From Staphylococcus condimenti (lineage in GTDB: Bacteria > Bacillota > Bacilli > Staphylococcales > Staphylococcaceae): DNA of 64,000 bases. The notes below the pieces were generated by a model that saw nothing but the letters and a program-made list of their open reading frames with translations, was not told the DNA's origin and searched no databases. Made by a program: the position numbers and the translations under genes. How positions within the stretch are numbered: the stretch's first letter is position 1; every line of letters begins with the position of its first letter. The DNA is taken from NCBI RefSeq assembly GCF_001618885.1, contig NZ_CP015114.1:310001-374000 (forward strand). Direction: 5' to 3'. Of the stretch, positions 47,028 to 57,504 are shown one piece after another.

Positions 47028-48765
47028 TAGTGTTGTCATAAAACTGTGGTTAACTATAATTCTTATAGTAACGACAGTTTTAATTTTACTAAGTGCAGCC
47101 TTAATTACTTTTATTCAAAACTATTATACGCAAGATACTGAGCAATCTTTAATAAAAGATGCTAAACGAATTAGCATGTTACTTGAAGAATCAGACAATA
47201 AGTCATTAGCTATTAAACATAGTAAAGCTTTAATTGAAGATCCGAGTGGTTTAATCATCATGAAAAATAAGAATGATGAATATTATAATTCTCACTCTAA
47301 GTTAAAAAATGAAATGATGAATGTTATTACTAAAAACCCGAAATATCAAAAAGTATTTACTAATAATAAAAAAACATCACAGCACATTAAATTAAAAGTC
47401 GATGGGAAAGTCAGAACATACGTATTACTTGGCTATCCGACAAAAATTGATACAAATAACCCCCATGGTGCTGTATTCATTTATCAAGACCTTAAAAGTA
47501 TAGATGATACAAATAATGTCATTACTATTATTATTTTAGTAACAGCTGTAATTTTCTTAATTATTACCACTGTTTTTGCATTCTTTTTATCATCACGAAT
47601 TACAAAACCGCTTCGCCAATTACGCACGCAAGCTCTAAATCTTTCTGAAGGTGACTATTCACAAGTCAATGATATCAATTCAAAAGATGAAATAGGAGAA
47701 CTAGCACATTCCTTCAATATAATGAGTAGTGATATACAAAGACATATTGATGAAATATCAGCTTCTAAAAATATCAGAGACAGCCTAATCAATTCGATGG
47801 TAGAAGGCGTGTTAGGTATCAACGAAAAAAGAGAAATTATTCTTTCTAATGAAATGGCAAAAAAAATGGCTGAACAGCTTCGAACTACTAAAAAAGAACA
47901 ATTTACTGACCAAATGGATCGCACATTCAAAGAAAAAGAAATTCAATTCCAAGACTACGAAGTGAATAATCGATTTTATGTCGTTATCATGAGTTACATC
48001 GAACAATTTCAGCCGAATCAAAGCGGTGTTGTAGCGATTATTCGAGACATGACCAATGAACATCAATTGGATCAAATGAAAAAAGATTTCATAGCTAATG
48101 TATCTCATGAATTACGTACACCAATTGCTTTATTACAAGGTTATACAGAATCAATTGTTGATGGGGTTGTTTCAGAACCTGATGAAATCAGAGATTCACT
48201 TTCAATTGTACTGGACGAAACGCAGCGTTTAAATCGTCTCGTAAATGAATTATTAAATGTAGCGAGAATGGACGCAGAAGGCCTATCAGTTAATAAAGAA
48301 GTACAACCTATTGATGATTTGTTAGAGCGTATGCAATTGAAATATCGACAACAAGCTGAAGATTTACAAATTGATATTAAATTAGCACCTGATACATCTG
48401 GTCAACTTTGGTATTACGATACAGATAGAATGGAGCAAGTATTAACAAATTTAGTGGACAATGCTTCTCGTTATACTTCACCGGGAGACGCGATTACTAT
48501 CAGTGCTTCAGAATCTGATAAATACGACATTTTGTATGTAGCAGATACAGGCAGCGGCATTGCACCTGAGCATATTGATTTAGTATTCGATAGATTTTAT
48601 AAAGTAGATGCTTCTCGAAAACGTGGTAAAGAGGGAACAGGATTAGGACTCTTTATTTGTCGCATGATTATTGAAGCACAAGGTGGAACGATTGACTTAA
48701 AAAGCCGTTTAGGTGAAGGGACTACATTTATAATTAAATTGCCTAAGCCGCCAAAAAATAATTAA
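47011..48765 (+). CDS. srrB: Respiratory sensor kinase SrrB (ResE-like)
   Basis: Membrane histidine kinase that phosphorylates SrrA. About 584 residues: a membrane helix (LWLTIILIVTTVLILLSAAL), extracellular region, second helix (ITIIILVTAVIFLIITTVF), HAMP, PAS domain, phosphoacceptor His near residue 366 in FIANVSHELRTPIALLQGY, and an ATPase domain with NLVDNASRYT, DTGSGI and GTGLGLFI. Start ATG 47011 gives the MM start of the S. aureus protein; the frame extends upstream to 46996 without a site. Confidence 0.96.
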   Translation: MMQRLNSVVIKLWLTIILIVTTVLILLSAALITFIQNYYTQDTEQSLIKDAKRISMLLEESDNKSLAIKHSKALIEDPSGLIIMKNKNDEYYNSHSKLKNEMMNVITKNPKYQKVFTNNKKTSQHIKLKVDGKVRTYVLLGYPTKIDTNNPHGAVFIYQDLKSIDDTNNVITIIILVTAVIFLIITTVFAFFLSSRITKPLRQLRTQALNLSEGDYSQVNDINSKDEIGELAHSFNIMSSDIQRHIDEISASKNIRDSLINSMVEGVLGINEKREIILSNEMAKKMAEQLRTTKKEQFTDQMDRTFKEKEIQFQDYEVNNRFYVVIMSYIEQFQPNQSGVVAIIRDMTNEHQLDQMKKDFIANVSHELRTPIALLQGYTESIVDGVVSEPDEIRDSLSIVLDETQRLNRLVNELLNVARMDAEGLSVNKEVQPIDDLLERMQLKYRQQAEDLQIDIKLAPDTSGQLWYYDTDRMEQVLTNLVDNASRYTSPGDAITISASESDKYDILYVADTGSGIAPEHIDLVFDRFYKVDASRKRGKEGTGLGLFICRMIIEAQGGTIDLKSRLGEGTTFIIKLPKPPKNN

Positions 48766-48775
48766 TACTATTTTT

Positions 48776-48807
48776 AAAGCATCCATTTTACTGGATGCTT
48801 TTTTTAA
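48776..48807 (+). terminator. Terminator after srrB
   Basis: AAAGCATCCA (48776-48785) and TGGATGCTTT pair over a short loop, followed by a T-run to about 48807. It separates srrAB from the FMN riboswitch. Confidence 0.88.
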
Positions 48808-48872
48808 GCAATCGAATTGAATGATTGTATCTAATCCGATATAATAGATAAGAAAATAAAATAATAATGAAA

Positions 48873-49003
48873 TTCATCTTCGGGGTCGGGTGAAAGTCCC
48901 AACCGGCAGTAAATTAAGCCTGCGACCTGTATTTATATTATAAATATGGCTGATCTAGTGAGATTCTAGAGCCGACAGTATAGTCTGGATGGGAGAAGAT
49001 GGA
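48873..49003 (+). promoter_or_regulatory. FMN riboswitch (RFN element) upstream of ribU
   Basis: The conserved RFN core is present: TTCGGGGTCGGGTGAAAGTC at the 5' side, CCGGCAGTAAATTAAGCCTG, and GCCGACAGTATAGTCTGGAT with GGGAGAAGATGGA at the 3' side. The P1 helix TTCATCTTC (48873-48881) pairs with GAAGATGGA (48995-49003). It precedes the riboflavin transporter gene, which is the usual target. Confidence 0.95.
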
Positions 49004-49026
49004 GGGTTTATTTGTTGTGCTTAAAT

Positions 49027-49057
49027 TCCTCCTATTCGCGTAAGATGAATGGAAGGA
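49027..49057 (+). promoter_or_regulatory. Sequester stem over the ribU ribosome-binding site
   Basis: TCCTCCTATTC (49027-49037) pairs with GAATGGAAGGA (49047-49057), with a single mismatch, so the ribU Shine-Dalgarno (GGAAGGA) is in the 3' arm. GGAGG at 49001-49005 could instead pair with CCTCC at 49028-49032 and free the site; but part of that GGAGG is held in P1 when FMN is bound. This fits a translational OFF switch. The pairing is seen; the switch is inference. Confidence 0.7.
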
Positions 49058-49063
49058 GTATTT

Positions 49064-49612
49064 ATGAATCAACAAAAAAACAAACGCTTAATCATTATAA
49101 GTATGATGAGTGCAATCGCGTTTATTTTGATGTTTATCAAATTTCCGCTGCCATTTTTACCACCATACTTAACATTGGACTTTAGTGATGTTCCAGCATT
49201 GCTTGCAACATTTCTATTTGGACCAGTGGCAGGAGTTATTGTAGAACTTATTAAAAATTTACTTAACTTCCTTTTCAATATGGGGGATCCAATCGGACCT
49301 GTAGCAAACTTTTCAGCTGCAGTCAGTTTTTTACTTACTGCGTTTTATGTAAGTAAATTAATTAAAGGCAAATGGAACTTAGTTATCGGCTTAATTGCAG
49401 GCACTTTAGTTATGACTCTAATATTGAGCATTTTAAACTACTTTGTTCTATTACCTTTATACGGAATGATTATGAATCTTTCAGATGTAGTGAAAAATTT
49501 AAAAATAATTATAGTATCAGGTATTATCCCATTCAACATTATAAAAGGAATTGCAGTATCAGCTATTTTCCTTTTACTATATAAACGACTAAAAAAAGCA
49601 TTAAGTTATTAA
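49064..49612 (+). CDS. ribU: Riboflavin ECF transporter substrate-binding subunit
   Basis: S component of an energy-coupling factor importer for riboflavin, used with shared EcfA/EcfT encoded elsewhere. About 182 residues with five to six membrane helices (e.g. LIIISMMSAIAFILMFI, LLATFLFGPVAGVIVELI, VIGLIAGTLVMTLILSIL). The likely start is ATG 49064, 6 bases after GGAAGGA; ATG 49049 would overlap the site. Controlled by the FMN riboswitch. Confidence 0.93.
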   Translation: MNQQKNKRLIIISMMSAIAFILMFIKFPLPFLPPYLTLDFSDVPALLATFLFGPVAGVIVELIKNLLNFLFNMGDPIGPVANFSAAVSFLLTAFYVSKLIKGKWNLVIGLIAGTLVMTLILSILNYFVLLPLYGMIMNLSDVVKNLKIIIVSGIIPFNIIKGIAVSAIFLLLYKRLKKALSY

Positions 49613-49620
49613 TATTCAGA

Positions 49621-49655
49621 AACCCAGAAATTTGAAAAATAATTTCTGGGTTTTT
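49621..49655 (+). terminator. Terminator after ribU
   Basis: AACCCAGAAAT (49621-49631) and ATTTCTGGGTTTTT form a stem with a T-run to 49655. Confidence 0.85.
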
Positions 49656-49659
49656 AATT

Positions 49660-49700
49660 AAAAAAGAGACCAAAACAAGCAATATGTTTTGATCTCTTCC
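49660..49700 (-). terminator. Terminator of fer on the minus strand
   Basis: Read on the minus strand, GAAGAGATCAAAACAT pairs with the region ending TTTTGGTCTCTTTTTT, so the stem is followed by a T-run in the direction of fer transcription. It ends close to the ribU terminator. Confidence 0.75.
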
Positions 49701-49752
49701 ATTCAATCTATAATTAGCGAAGAATACTAACTGAATTGACGATTGACTATCA

Positions 49753-50049
<297 letters not shown>

Positions 50050-50108
50050 TTATTTTAACACCAGAAATTCTTTTTTCAATACAACAGATTATTAAGGTGA
50101 TGATTGAC

Positions 50109-51062
50109 TTGAAAGAAATAATTCAATACATAAAAACAAATGCTTATCATTATAAAACTGATAAAAGTCTTTATAATATAATCGTTGGTGCTAAAACTCA
50201 TCAAACTTATTTTGATGCATGTAGCCAACAACTTTTATCATTATATCACAGTCATCCAAATTTAAAATATCCATCATTCGACCGAATATTCAATGACACT
50301 GATGAAAATAATAACAGTAACAGCAATACATTAAAAGTTTCACCGCGTTACACTTTTGAGAGTTTGCAACAAACATTTCAAGTCATCCAATTATTAACTC
50401 AAACAATTTCGAATCATCAGCATCAAAGCTTTTCATTTATACCTGTTTCACAGATTGAAAAAGTGCAAAAGAAAGCCAAGCAACTTTATTATCAAATTTT
50501 AAATAATAATGATGAGAAGTTATTTGAAAAAGAAATATACAATCTATTTGCATCTATAAATTCTAACAATGAATTGTCCATTCTTCATTATTTTTTACAA
50601 GGATACGAAGAAACAATGTATACGAATCAACAGGTGGGAATGATCGAATTAATTTCAGATGAAGAATTAATCAGAATAAAAATGAATGATTTAGTTGAAA
50701 TGATGAATCAAATAGAAGATAAAGAAAAATTTAAAATTTTACATAAAACAATCATTTTGCCTGAATTATCACAAAATGCATATGAAACTTATCGTCATCT
50801 TAAAAATGATAAAAATATGCAGGAAATTGCTGTTATTGAAAGCGTAAAAGAAAATACAGTTGAAGATCATGTGCTCGAGCTCTTTATTAAAGGATATCTT
50901 TCTAATTATGATTTATATATAAATCAAACTTTTTATTCTGCATTTAAATCATTTTATCAAAATAACAAAGAAGAACGACTAAAAGAATTCAAATTAAAAT
51001 TTCCAGATCACAGTTATTTCGAAATTAAATTAGCTATCGTACGTTTTTCTAGGGAGGAGTGA
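50109..51062 (+). CDS. YpbB-like helix-turn-helix protein next to recQ
   Basis: A mostly helical protein of about 317 residues. The C-terminal part resembles a helix-turn-helix/RQC-type segment (NMQEIAVIESVKENTVEDHVLELFIKGYL). TTG 50109 is preferred: AAGGTG at 50094-50099 stands 9 bases ahead, while GTG 50097 and ATG 50100 overlap that site. It is always found before a recQ gene in Bacillales (ypbB and ypbD), and its stop overlaps the recQ site region, so the two likely act together. Function not known. Confidence 0.82.
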   Translation: MKEIIQYIKTNAYHYKTDKSLYNIIVGAKTHQTYFDACSQQLLSLYHSHPNLKYPSFDRIFNDTDENNNSNSNTLKVSPRYTFESLQQTFQVIQLLTQTISNHQHQSFSFIPVSQIEKVQKKAKQLYYQILNNNDEKLFEKEIYNLFASINSNNELSILHYFLQGYEETMYTNQQVGMIELISDEELIRIKMNDLVEMMNQIEDKEKFKILHKTIILPELSQNAYETYRHLKNDKNMQEIAVIESVKENTVEDHVLELFIKGYLSNYDLYINQTFYSAFKSFYQNNKEERLKEFKLKFPDHSYFEIKLAIVRFSREE

Positions 51063-51064
51063 CC

Positions 51065-52447
51065 ATGTTACAAAAAGCATTACAAGAGTGGTTTGGATTT
51101 GATGATTTTAACCCTGGACAAGAAGCAATCATTCAGAGTGTCCTAGATAATCAAAATACTTTAGGTATTTTACCTACTGGCAGTGGTAAGAGTTTATGCT
51201 ATCAACTTCCAACTTATATCAATCAAAAACCTACGTTGATTATATCTCCATTAATATCATTAATGGATGATCAAGTGATGCAAATGAAGAAAAAAGGAGA
51301 ACGTTCCGTATGTTACGTACATTCTGGGATGAGTTTAGAAGAAAAGAATAAAAATCTTAAGTTTATAAAAAAATCAAAGTTTATCTTTTTAAGTCCTGAG
51401 TTCATTTTAAACCGTGATAATATCAATTTTCTACGTGACATAGATTTAGGTTTGATTGTTCTGGATGAAGCACATTGCATTACAGAGTGGGGTTATGATT
51501 TCAGACCCCATTATGCACTTGTAGGTAAAATTACTGATCGATTCCCAAAAGCAACTGTATTAGCCTTGACTGCTACAGCTCCAAAGCATTTAAAAGAAGA
51601 TTTGAACGAAGTGGTAAATACTCAATTTCGTGAAATCAAAACGAAAATGGATCGTAGCAATATATCCTTAACACATTTCAATTTTGACAATGATAATGAA
51701 AAAATGAAGTGGCTATTAGAAAAAATCAACTGTAGCGGCCCCACAATTATTTACGTATCGTCAAAGAAAAAATGTCGAGAACTTGCACAAGAAATATATA
51801 AAGCAGGTTATTTAACTGGAATATATCATGGTGATATGTCTTATCAAGAACGGCAAACAGTGCAACAACAATTTATTCAAAACGATATTCCTATTGTTGT
51901 TGCAACCAGTGCTTTCGGAATGGGGATTAATAAACCCGATATAAGAACAGTCATACATTTCCACCTTCCTACGAGCCCATCAAGCTATATACAAGAAATT
52001 GGCAGAGCAGGTAGAGATGGCATATACAGCCAAGCAATTAGTTTATATCAATCGGATGATGCATTCCTGTTAGAAACATTGCTTTTTTCAGATATGATTA
52101 CAGACGCAGATATAAATGCATATAAAAACGGTATGCTGTTACCTGTCGAAAAACAAAGTATTATTGACGTTTTACGTACCAGATATTCTATTAATGAAAT
52201 TCATCAAATATTCCAACGTTCAGAATCCCGTAAAAAAGAAGGGTACATTAGAATGTTGGGTTACAAAAACCTCACTACTTGCAGAAGAGAATATTTAATG
52301 TCTTATTTTGGTGAAAATGTACAAAAACCTGAATCTTGTTGTGATAATGATGGAATCCAAGAAATTATAAATGTGAAAAACCCTAAAAAAGTAACGCGAA
52401 AAATGAACTATTTAGAAAAACTCAATCAAATCTTCACAAATAATTAA
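51065..52447 (+). CDS. recQ: RecQ-family ATP-dependent DNA helicase
   Basis: Helicase of about 461 residues. Motifs in order: Walker A PTGSGKSLCYQLP, DEAHCITEWGYDFR (with the aromatic loop), VLALTATAP, IIYVSSKK, and QEIGRAGRDG. The RQC zinc region is present near the end (CRREYLMSYFG, PESCCDNDG). No HRDC domain, so it is the short RecQ1-like form. ATG 51065 lies 7 bases after GGGAGG. Confidence 0.94.
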   Translation: MLQKALQEWFGFDDFNPGQEAIIQSVLDNQNTLGILPTGSGKSLCYQLPTYINQKPTLIISPLISLMDDQVMQMKKKGERSVCYVHSGMSLEEKNKNLKFIKKSKFIFLSPEFILNRDNINFLRDIDLGLIVLDEAHCITEWGYDFRPHYALVGKITDRFPKATVLALTATAPKHLKEDLNEVVNTQFREIKTKMDRSNISLTHFNFDNDNEKMKWLLEKINCSGPTIIYVSSKKKCRELAQEIYKAGYLTGIYHGDMSYQERQTVQQQFIQNDIPIVVATSAFGMGINKPDIRTVIHFHLPTSPSSYIQEIGRAGRDGIYSQAISLYQSDDAFLLETLLFSDMITDADINAYKNGMLLPVEKQSIIDVLRTRYSINEIHQIFQRSESRKKEGYIRMLGYKNLTTCRREYLMSYFGENVQKPESCCDNDGIQEIINVKNPKKVTRKMNYLEKLNQIFTNN

Positions 52448-52740
52448 ATTTTTTATCCATAATAAATGTTAATGTGGATAGAACGTAGTTTACTTACACT
52501 CTAAAATCAACTGTTTTAAACGATGAATTTCTGTAACATAAGGTTGATAAGAAGCTTACTAAGAATTTAAATGTAATATTAATCAAAAAACATGTTTCAA
52601 TACACATTTTTTGTTTGGCTAAGCATATCAGCACAAGTTATAATAATATTACCAAGATTTAGATTTTCAGCTTTCATATTTGGGGTATGAGTACTACATA
52701 TGAAATACAGTAATTAATTTAAATAGAAAGGATGATGGCG
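52448..52740 (+). promoter_or_regulatory. Intergenic region and promoter of ebpS
   Basis: Nearly 300 bases without a gene. A promoter TTGGCT (52615-52620), 18-base spacer and TATAAT (52639-52644) is visible, followed by about 96 bases of leader with GAAAGGA just ahead of TTG 52741. No terminator is obvious for recQ. I see no other clear element. Confidence 0.6.
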
Positions 52741-54384
52741 TTGTCTAACAATAATTTTAAAGACGATTTTGAACGTAACCGTCAATCAATTGATCCTTCC
52801 CATTCTAATGAAGACAAGGGAACAACAGAAGAATCAGACAAGTCAGTTGATTCTAGTGAAACAAACAATCAAGAACCTAAAACGGGAGCAACACATTTTC
52901 CTCCTAGAGGATCACAACGTAGACGTCGCAGAAGAAGAGAAACGGCTACTCACAAACAAGAAGAAACTAGTAAACAAGAAGAGGTACATACAGACAATCA
53001 ACAAAAAGCTGAAGAGAAAAATACTTCTACTGAAAAAAGCGACTCAAAAAATAAAGGGAATAGTGCAGCCGCTGCTAGTGTAGGTGGAGGCATTGTTGGA
53101 AAAAAACTTCAACAAAATCATAAAAATGACACTAAATCCCAAAATAATAAAGATGAAGTTGGAAGTTTAGATGATCGTTCAGCTGAATCTTACGATAGTA
53201 AAGATAAAAATAATAAAAATAATGAGTCAAATAATACTGGTAAAAAAGCCGCGGCTGCTGGAGCAGCAGGAATAGCAGGTGGAGCTGCTGCTAAGCATCA
53301 AGCAGATAAAAATAAAAATAAAAATGAATCAGCTAATAAATCTAAAGAAAGCGACACAAAGAAAAAAGAAACTGACAAAACAGCAAGTGCCGCTGCAGGA
53401 AGTACAGCAGCAAAAAATGATAAATCAGTAGACAAACAAGATAATAAAAAAGAATCAGCTAATACAGATAAAAAGGGCAATAAGACTGGAAAAGCAGCTG
53501 CTGTGGGTGCTGCTGCAGTCGGCGGAGCTGCTGCTGGTAAAGCAGCTAAAGATCATTCAAATAAAGAAAATAACAAAAAGAATGATAAAAAAGAAAACGA
53601 AGATAAGCATACTAAAAATAAAGCTGGAAAAACTGCAGCTGCGGGTACCGCAGCAGGCGCTGCTGGAGCAGCGGGCGCATCTTCTGTAAATGCCTCAAGT
53701 AATGGTGGCGGCGGAAATGGCGGTAATGGTTCAGGGAATAATAATGGTCATGAAGATGGCAATAACAATGAACCTAAAAAGTCAGGCGGCTTTAAAAAGT
53801 TATTACCATTGTTATTAGGTTTAATTATCATTGCCGCTATTGCTATTTTCGGTGGTATGGCCTTAACAAACCAAGGCGATCACAAGGGTGACAACGATAA
53901 TAAAACGGCTGACCATTCTAAAAACAATAAAAAAGATGATGCAAAAGATAAATCTTCTGCAAGCAACAAGAAAGATGACAAATCTAAAGATGATGCAAAT
54001 ACATCTGAAGACAACAATGCCCAATCTGATGATTCAGCAAATAACGACAGCAATACTAACGACAATGCAAATTCAAATGATCCTACAGCACAAAATGATG
54101 CTAATGGTTCAGATAATATGAATAATCAAAACGGTTATAATCAAGATCAACAAGGTCAGCAAAACCAACAAAATGGTCAATATAATCAAAATAACCAAAA
54201 CCAAAATACACAAGCACAACAAGGTGGTCAAACACACACTGTTTATGGTAAAGAAAATCTTTATCGTATCGCAATCCGTTATTACGGAGAAGGTACACAA
54301 GCAAACGTAGATAAAATCAAACGTGCAAATGGTTTAAACAGTAATAATATTTCAAATGGCCAACAGCTTGTGATTCCACAATAG
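52741..54384 (+). CDS. ebpS: Elastin-binding protein EbpS (membrane LysM protein)
   Basis: A cell-surface membrane protein of about 547 residues. TTG 52741 is chosen since AAAGGA is 8 bases away and the product then begins [17 protein letters not shown], as in S. aureus EbpS. Order: long charged, Asn/Lys-rich N-terminal region with Ala/Gly-rich blocks ([18 protein letters not shown] and others), one membrane helix [17 protein letters not shown], a Ser/Asn/Asp/Gln-rich linker, and a C-terminal LysM domain from [14 protein letters not shown]. The Ala/Gly blocks recur at intervals and are unlike ordinary staphylococcal proteins. Elastin binding itself is not shown by sequence. Confidence 0.88.
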   Translation: MSNNNFKDDFERNRQSIDPSHSNEDKGTTEESDKSVDSSETNNQEPKTGATHFPPRGSQRRRRRRRETATHKQEETSKQEEVHTDNQQKAEEKNTSTEKSDSKNKGNSAAAASVGGGIVGKKLQQNHKNDTKSQNNKDEVGSLDDRSAESYDSKDKNNKNNESNNTGKKAAAAGAAGIAGGAAAKHQADKNKNKNESANKSKESDTKKKETDKTASAAAGSTAAKNDKSVDKQDNKKESANTDKKGNKTGKAAAVGAAAVGGAAAGKAAKDHSNKENNKKNDKKENEDKHTKNKAGKTAAAGTAAGAAGAAGASSVNASSNGGGGNGGNGSGNNNGHEDGNNNEPKKSGGFKKLLPLLLGLIIIAAIAIFGGMALTNQGDHKGDNDNKTADHSKNNKKDDAKDKSSASNKKDDKSKDDANTSEDNNAQSDDSANNDSNTNDNANSNDPTAQNDANGSDNMNNQNGYNQDQQGQQNQQNGQYNQNNQNQNTQAQQGGQTHTVYGKENLYRIAIRYYGEGTQANVDKIKRANGLNSNNISNGQQLVIPQ

Positions 54385-54390
54385 TATTTT

Positions 54391-54432
54391 AAAACTCCGC
54401 AATGAATATCTAATTTCATTGCGGAGTTTTAT
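54391..54432 (+). terminator. Terminator after ebpS
   Basis: AAAACTCCGCAATGA and TCATTGCGGAGTTTT form a long stem (54391-54430) followed by ATTTTT. Confidence 0.9.
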
Positions 54433-54527
54433 TTTTATGGAATACTATACCTTTAAATCAAGTAAAACTCTTTTAAATTTAAATATGACTGATATAATAT
54501 TAGGGGTGAGTGAAGGAGGACAATACG

Positions 54528-55514
54528 ATGCAAACAGTTGAAAGTATTATTATTGGCGGAGGTCCATGCGGACTAAGTGCTGCAATCGAGCAAAAGAAAA
54601 AAGGAATTGAAACGCTAGTGATTGAAAAGGGAAATGTGGTTGAAGCTATTTATAATTACCCGACACATCAAACTTTTTTCTCATCTAGTGACAAATTAAG
54701 TATCGGGGATGTGCCTTTTATAGTTGAAGAATATAAACCCCACAGAAATCAAGCGTTAGTTTATTACAGAGAAGTTGTTAAATATCATCAGCTTGATATA
54801 CATGCGTTTGAAGAGGTCCTCACAGTTAAAAAAATTGGTAAAAGATTTACAATTACAACGACGAAAGATACTTATCAATGCAGATTCCTTACAGTAGCTA
54901 CTGGCTATTATGGACAACATAATGATTTAGAAGTGGAAGGTGCTAAATTGCCAAAAGTATTCCATTACTTTAAAGAAGCACATCCATATTTTGATCAAAA
55001 CGTTGTTATAATCGGAGGTAAAAACTCTGCAGTTGATGCTGCACTTGAATTAGAAAAAGCTGGTGCAAATGTCACAGTGTTATATAGGGGTGCAGATTAT
55101 TCTTCAGCAATTAAACCATGGATTCTACCCAACTTTGAATCCCTTGTGAGACATGAAAAAATTGACATGCATTTTAATGCTGAGGTTACTAAAATCGATG
55201 AAGACAGTGTTACTTATATTCAAGATGGTGAAACATACAAAATTCCTAATGACTATGTATTTGCGATGATTGGTTATCATCCAGACTATGAATTCTTACA
55301 AAATATTGGGATTGACATCAAAACTAATGAGTATGGTACTGCGCCAGTTTACGATAAAGAAACATATGAAACAAATGTAGATAATTGTTATATTGCAGGT
55401 GTAATTGCTGCAGGTAATGATGCCAATACAATATTTATCGAAAATGGTAAATTCCATGGCGGAATCATTGCTCAAAATATTATTGCAAAAAAACAAACAC
55501 CTCTAGAATCATAA
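54528..55514 (+). CDS. ypdA: Bacillithiol disulfide reductase YpdA
   Basis: FAD/NADPH oxidoreductase that reduces oxidised bacillithiol. About 328 residues with an N-terminal GxGxxG site IIGGGPCGLSAAIE, a second dinucleotide site VIIGGKNSAVDAALE and the C-terminal VAGVIAAGN-like region (IAGVIAAGNDA). No CxxC redox pair, as in YpdA. ATG 54528 follows GAAGGAGG; the GTG at 54510 is upstream of that site. Functionally linked to the bacilliredoxin gene at 29483. Confidence 0.9.
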   Translation: MQTVESIIIGGGPCGLSAAIEQKKKGIETLVIEKGNVVEAIYNYPTHQTFFSSSDKLSIGDVPFIVEEYKPHRNQALVYYREVVKYHQLDIHAFEEVLTVKKIGKRFTITTTKDTYQCRFLTVATGYYGQHNDLEVEGAKLPKVFHYFKEAHPYFDQNVVIIGGKNSAVDAALELEKAGANVTVLYRGADYSSAIKPWILPNFESLVRHEKIDMHFNAEVTKIDEDSVTYIQDGETYKIPNDYVFAMIGYHPDYEFLQNIGIDIKTNEYGTAPVYDKETYETNVDNCYIAGVIAAGNDANTIFIENGKFHGGIIAQNIIAKKQTPLES

Positions 55515-55525
55515 CGGAAAAAATC

Positions 55526-55573
55526 AAAAAGCAGTTACCAGTTGAAGCAAATTGACTGGTAACTGCTTTTTTA
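55526..55573. terminator. Bidirectional terminator between ypdA and ansA
   Basis: AAAAAGCAGTTACCAGT and ACTGGTAACTGCTTTTTT form a long stem (55526-55573). The stop codon of ansA (55571-55573) lies at its 3' edge. Confidence 0.9.
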
Positions 55574-56545
55574 AACTTGTGCGTCAAAATATAATTTTAA
55601 TTGTTTTTCATTAAGATGATTACTTATTGCGACTAATAATTTCAATCGTGCTTTTTGACCATTTAAACCATTTGAGAATATAACTCCGCGTTGTTCTAAA
55701 TCATAGCCACCGCCTTCATAAGCATAAATAGGACCAACAATCCCATTAAATGAACGCGATACAAGAATTACAGGTATCCCTTTATTCAAACAAGCCATCA
55801 ATCCTTCAAGAGCTCTTGGAGGTAAGTTACCTTGACCTAACGCTTCAATAACTATACCGTCTACATTTTGTTCACTATAGAATTTAAGGACATCACTTTT
55901 CATATCCATGTATGCTTTAACAATTGGTACATATAACTCTGAGTCCACTTTATGCAAAATTTCGTGACTGTATGGACGGTGATGAAACTGCACACTTGTT
56001 TTAGTTAAAACACCTAACGGGCCATGGTTCGGACTTTGGAAAGTATTAGTGTTTGACGTATGAGTTTTTGTAACATTTCTTGCAGTATGTATTTCATCAT
56101 TAAACACAACCATAACACCTTTATCTGATGAATCATTATCAACAGCAACACGCAAAGCAGAAATAAAATTATATAGTCCATCAGAACCGATTTCATTTGA
56201 AGAACGCATTGCTCCAGTAATGACAATAGGTTTCTCAGTTTTAGTAGTTAAATCTAATAAGTATGCTGTTTCTTCCAATGTATCAGTTCCATGAGTGATG
56301 ACGAAACCATCATATTCATTATTTTCACTTGTTTTTTCTATAATGTTTCGTAATTTTACAACATCAGCAATTGTCACATGTGGAGACGGTAAATTGATTG
56401 GATTAATCTCAGTTACATCAGCATATCGACTAATAACATCTTGATGTTTTGAGATTGGATTTTGTTCATTTTCAATTACTTTATTTGTTTCATCCTCAGA
56501 CATGCTTATTGTCCCGCCAGTATGGATAACTAAGATTTTTTTCAT
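55571..56545 (-). CDS. ansA: L-asparaginase
   Basis: Hydrolyses asparagine to aspartate and ammonia. About 324 residues. The first active-site motif is HTGGTISMS (Thr nucleophile) and the second is THGTDTLEETAYLL (Thr-Asp). ATG 56545 is preferred since AGGAG lies 8 bases ahead; a TTG two codons upstream is in frame. No signal peptide, so a cytosolic type. Divergent from cmk. Confidence 0.92.
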   Translation of the reverse strand: MKKILVIHTGGTISMSEDETNKVIENEQNPISKHQDVISRYADVTEINPINLPSPHVTIADVVKLRNIIEKTSENNEYDGFVITHGTDTLEETAYLLDLTTKTEKPIVITGAMRSSNEIGSDGLYNFISALRVAVDNDSSDKGVMVVFNDEIHTARNVTKTHTSNTNTFQSPNHGPLGVLTKTSVQFHHRPYSHEILHKVDSELYVPIVKAYMDMKSDVLKFYSEQNVDGIVIEALGQGNLPPRALEGLMACLNKGIPVILVSRSFNGIVGPIYAYEGGGYDLEQRGVIFSNGLNGQKARLKLLVAISNHLNEKQLKLYFDAQV

Positions 56546-56598
56546 AAACAACGCTCCTATATTTTGTATACGTATTTATGATAAAATATATAAGATAA

Positions 56599-57285
<687 letters not shown>

Positions 57286-57332
57286 ATATTTTTTTCAATA
57301 AATCGGTATAATTATTATTAAAACTGAATATT

Positions 57333-57477
57333 TGTGGTATATAAGTAGAGAGAATAAATGTACACGGGTACACCATCCAAATATATTTATTACCACAGAT
57401 ATTTAAGAAATTTTTACTATAAAAATGAATAGAGTTAAATTTCTTGACAATTCTGTCAGTTTGTAAGATGTTATAAT
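57333..57477 (+). promoter_or_regulatory. Structured spacer and promoter before rpsA
   Basis: In the 219-base gap, TGTGGT (57333-57338) pairs with ACCACA (57392-57397), and AATAAAT (57353-57359) with ATTTATT (57385-57391), making a nested hairpin. Further on, TTGACA at 57444-57449 and an extended -10 TGTTATAAT at 57469-57477 (22-base spacer) form a likely promoter. The hairpin is upstream of this promoter, so if it acts in RNA it would be on the cmk read-through. Confidence 0.5.
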
Positions 57478-57504
57478 TATGTAGTGTACAAGGAGGCATA
57501 CAAG

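Noticed and set aside
52769..54304. Several ORFs of 60-104 codons in other frames and on the minus strand within ebpS
   Set aside because: They follow from the low-complexity Lys/Asn/Ala codons of ebpS, have no ribosome-binding sites and no family features.
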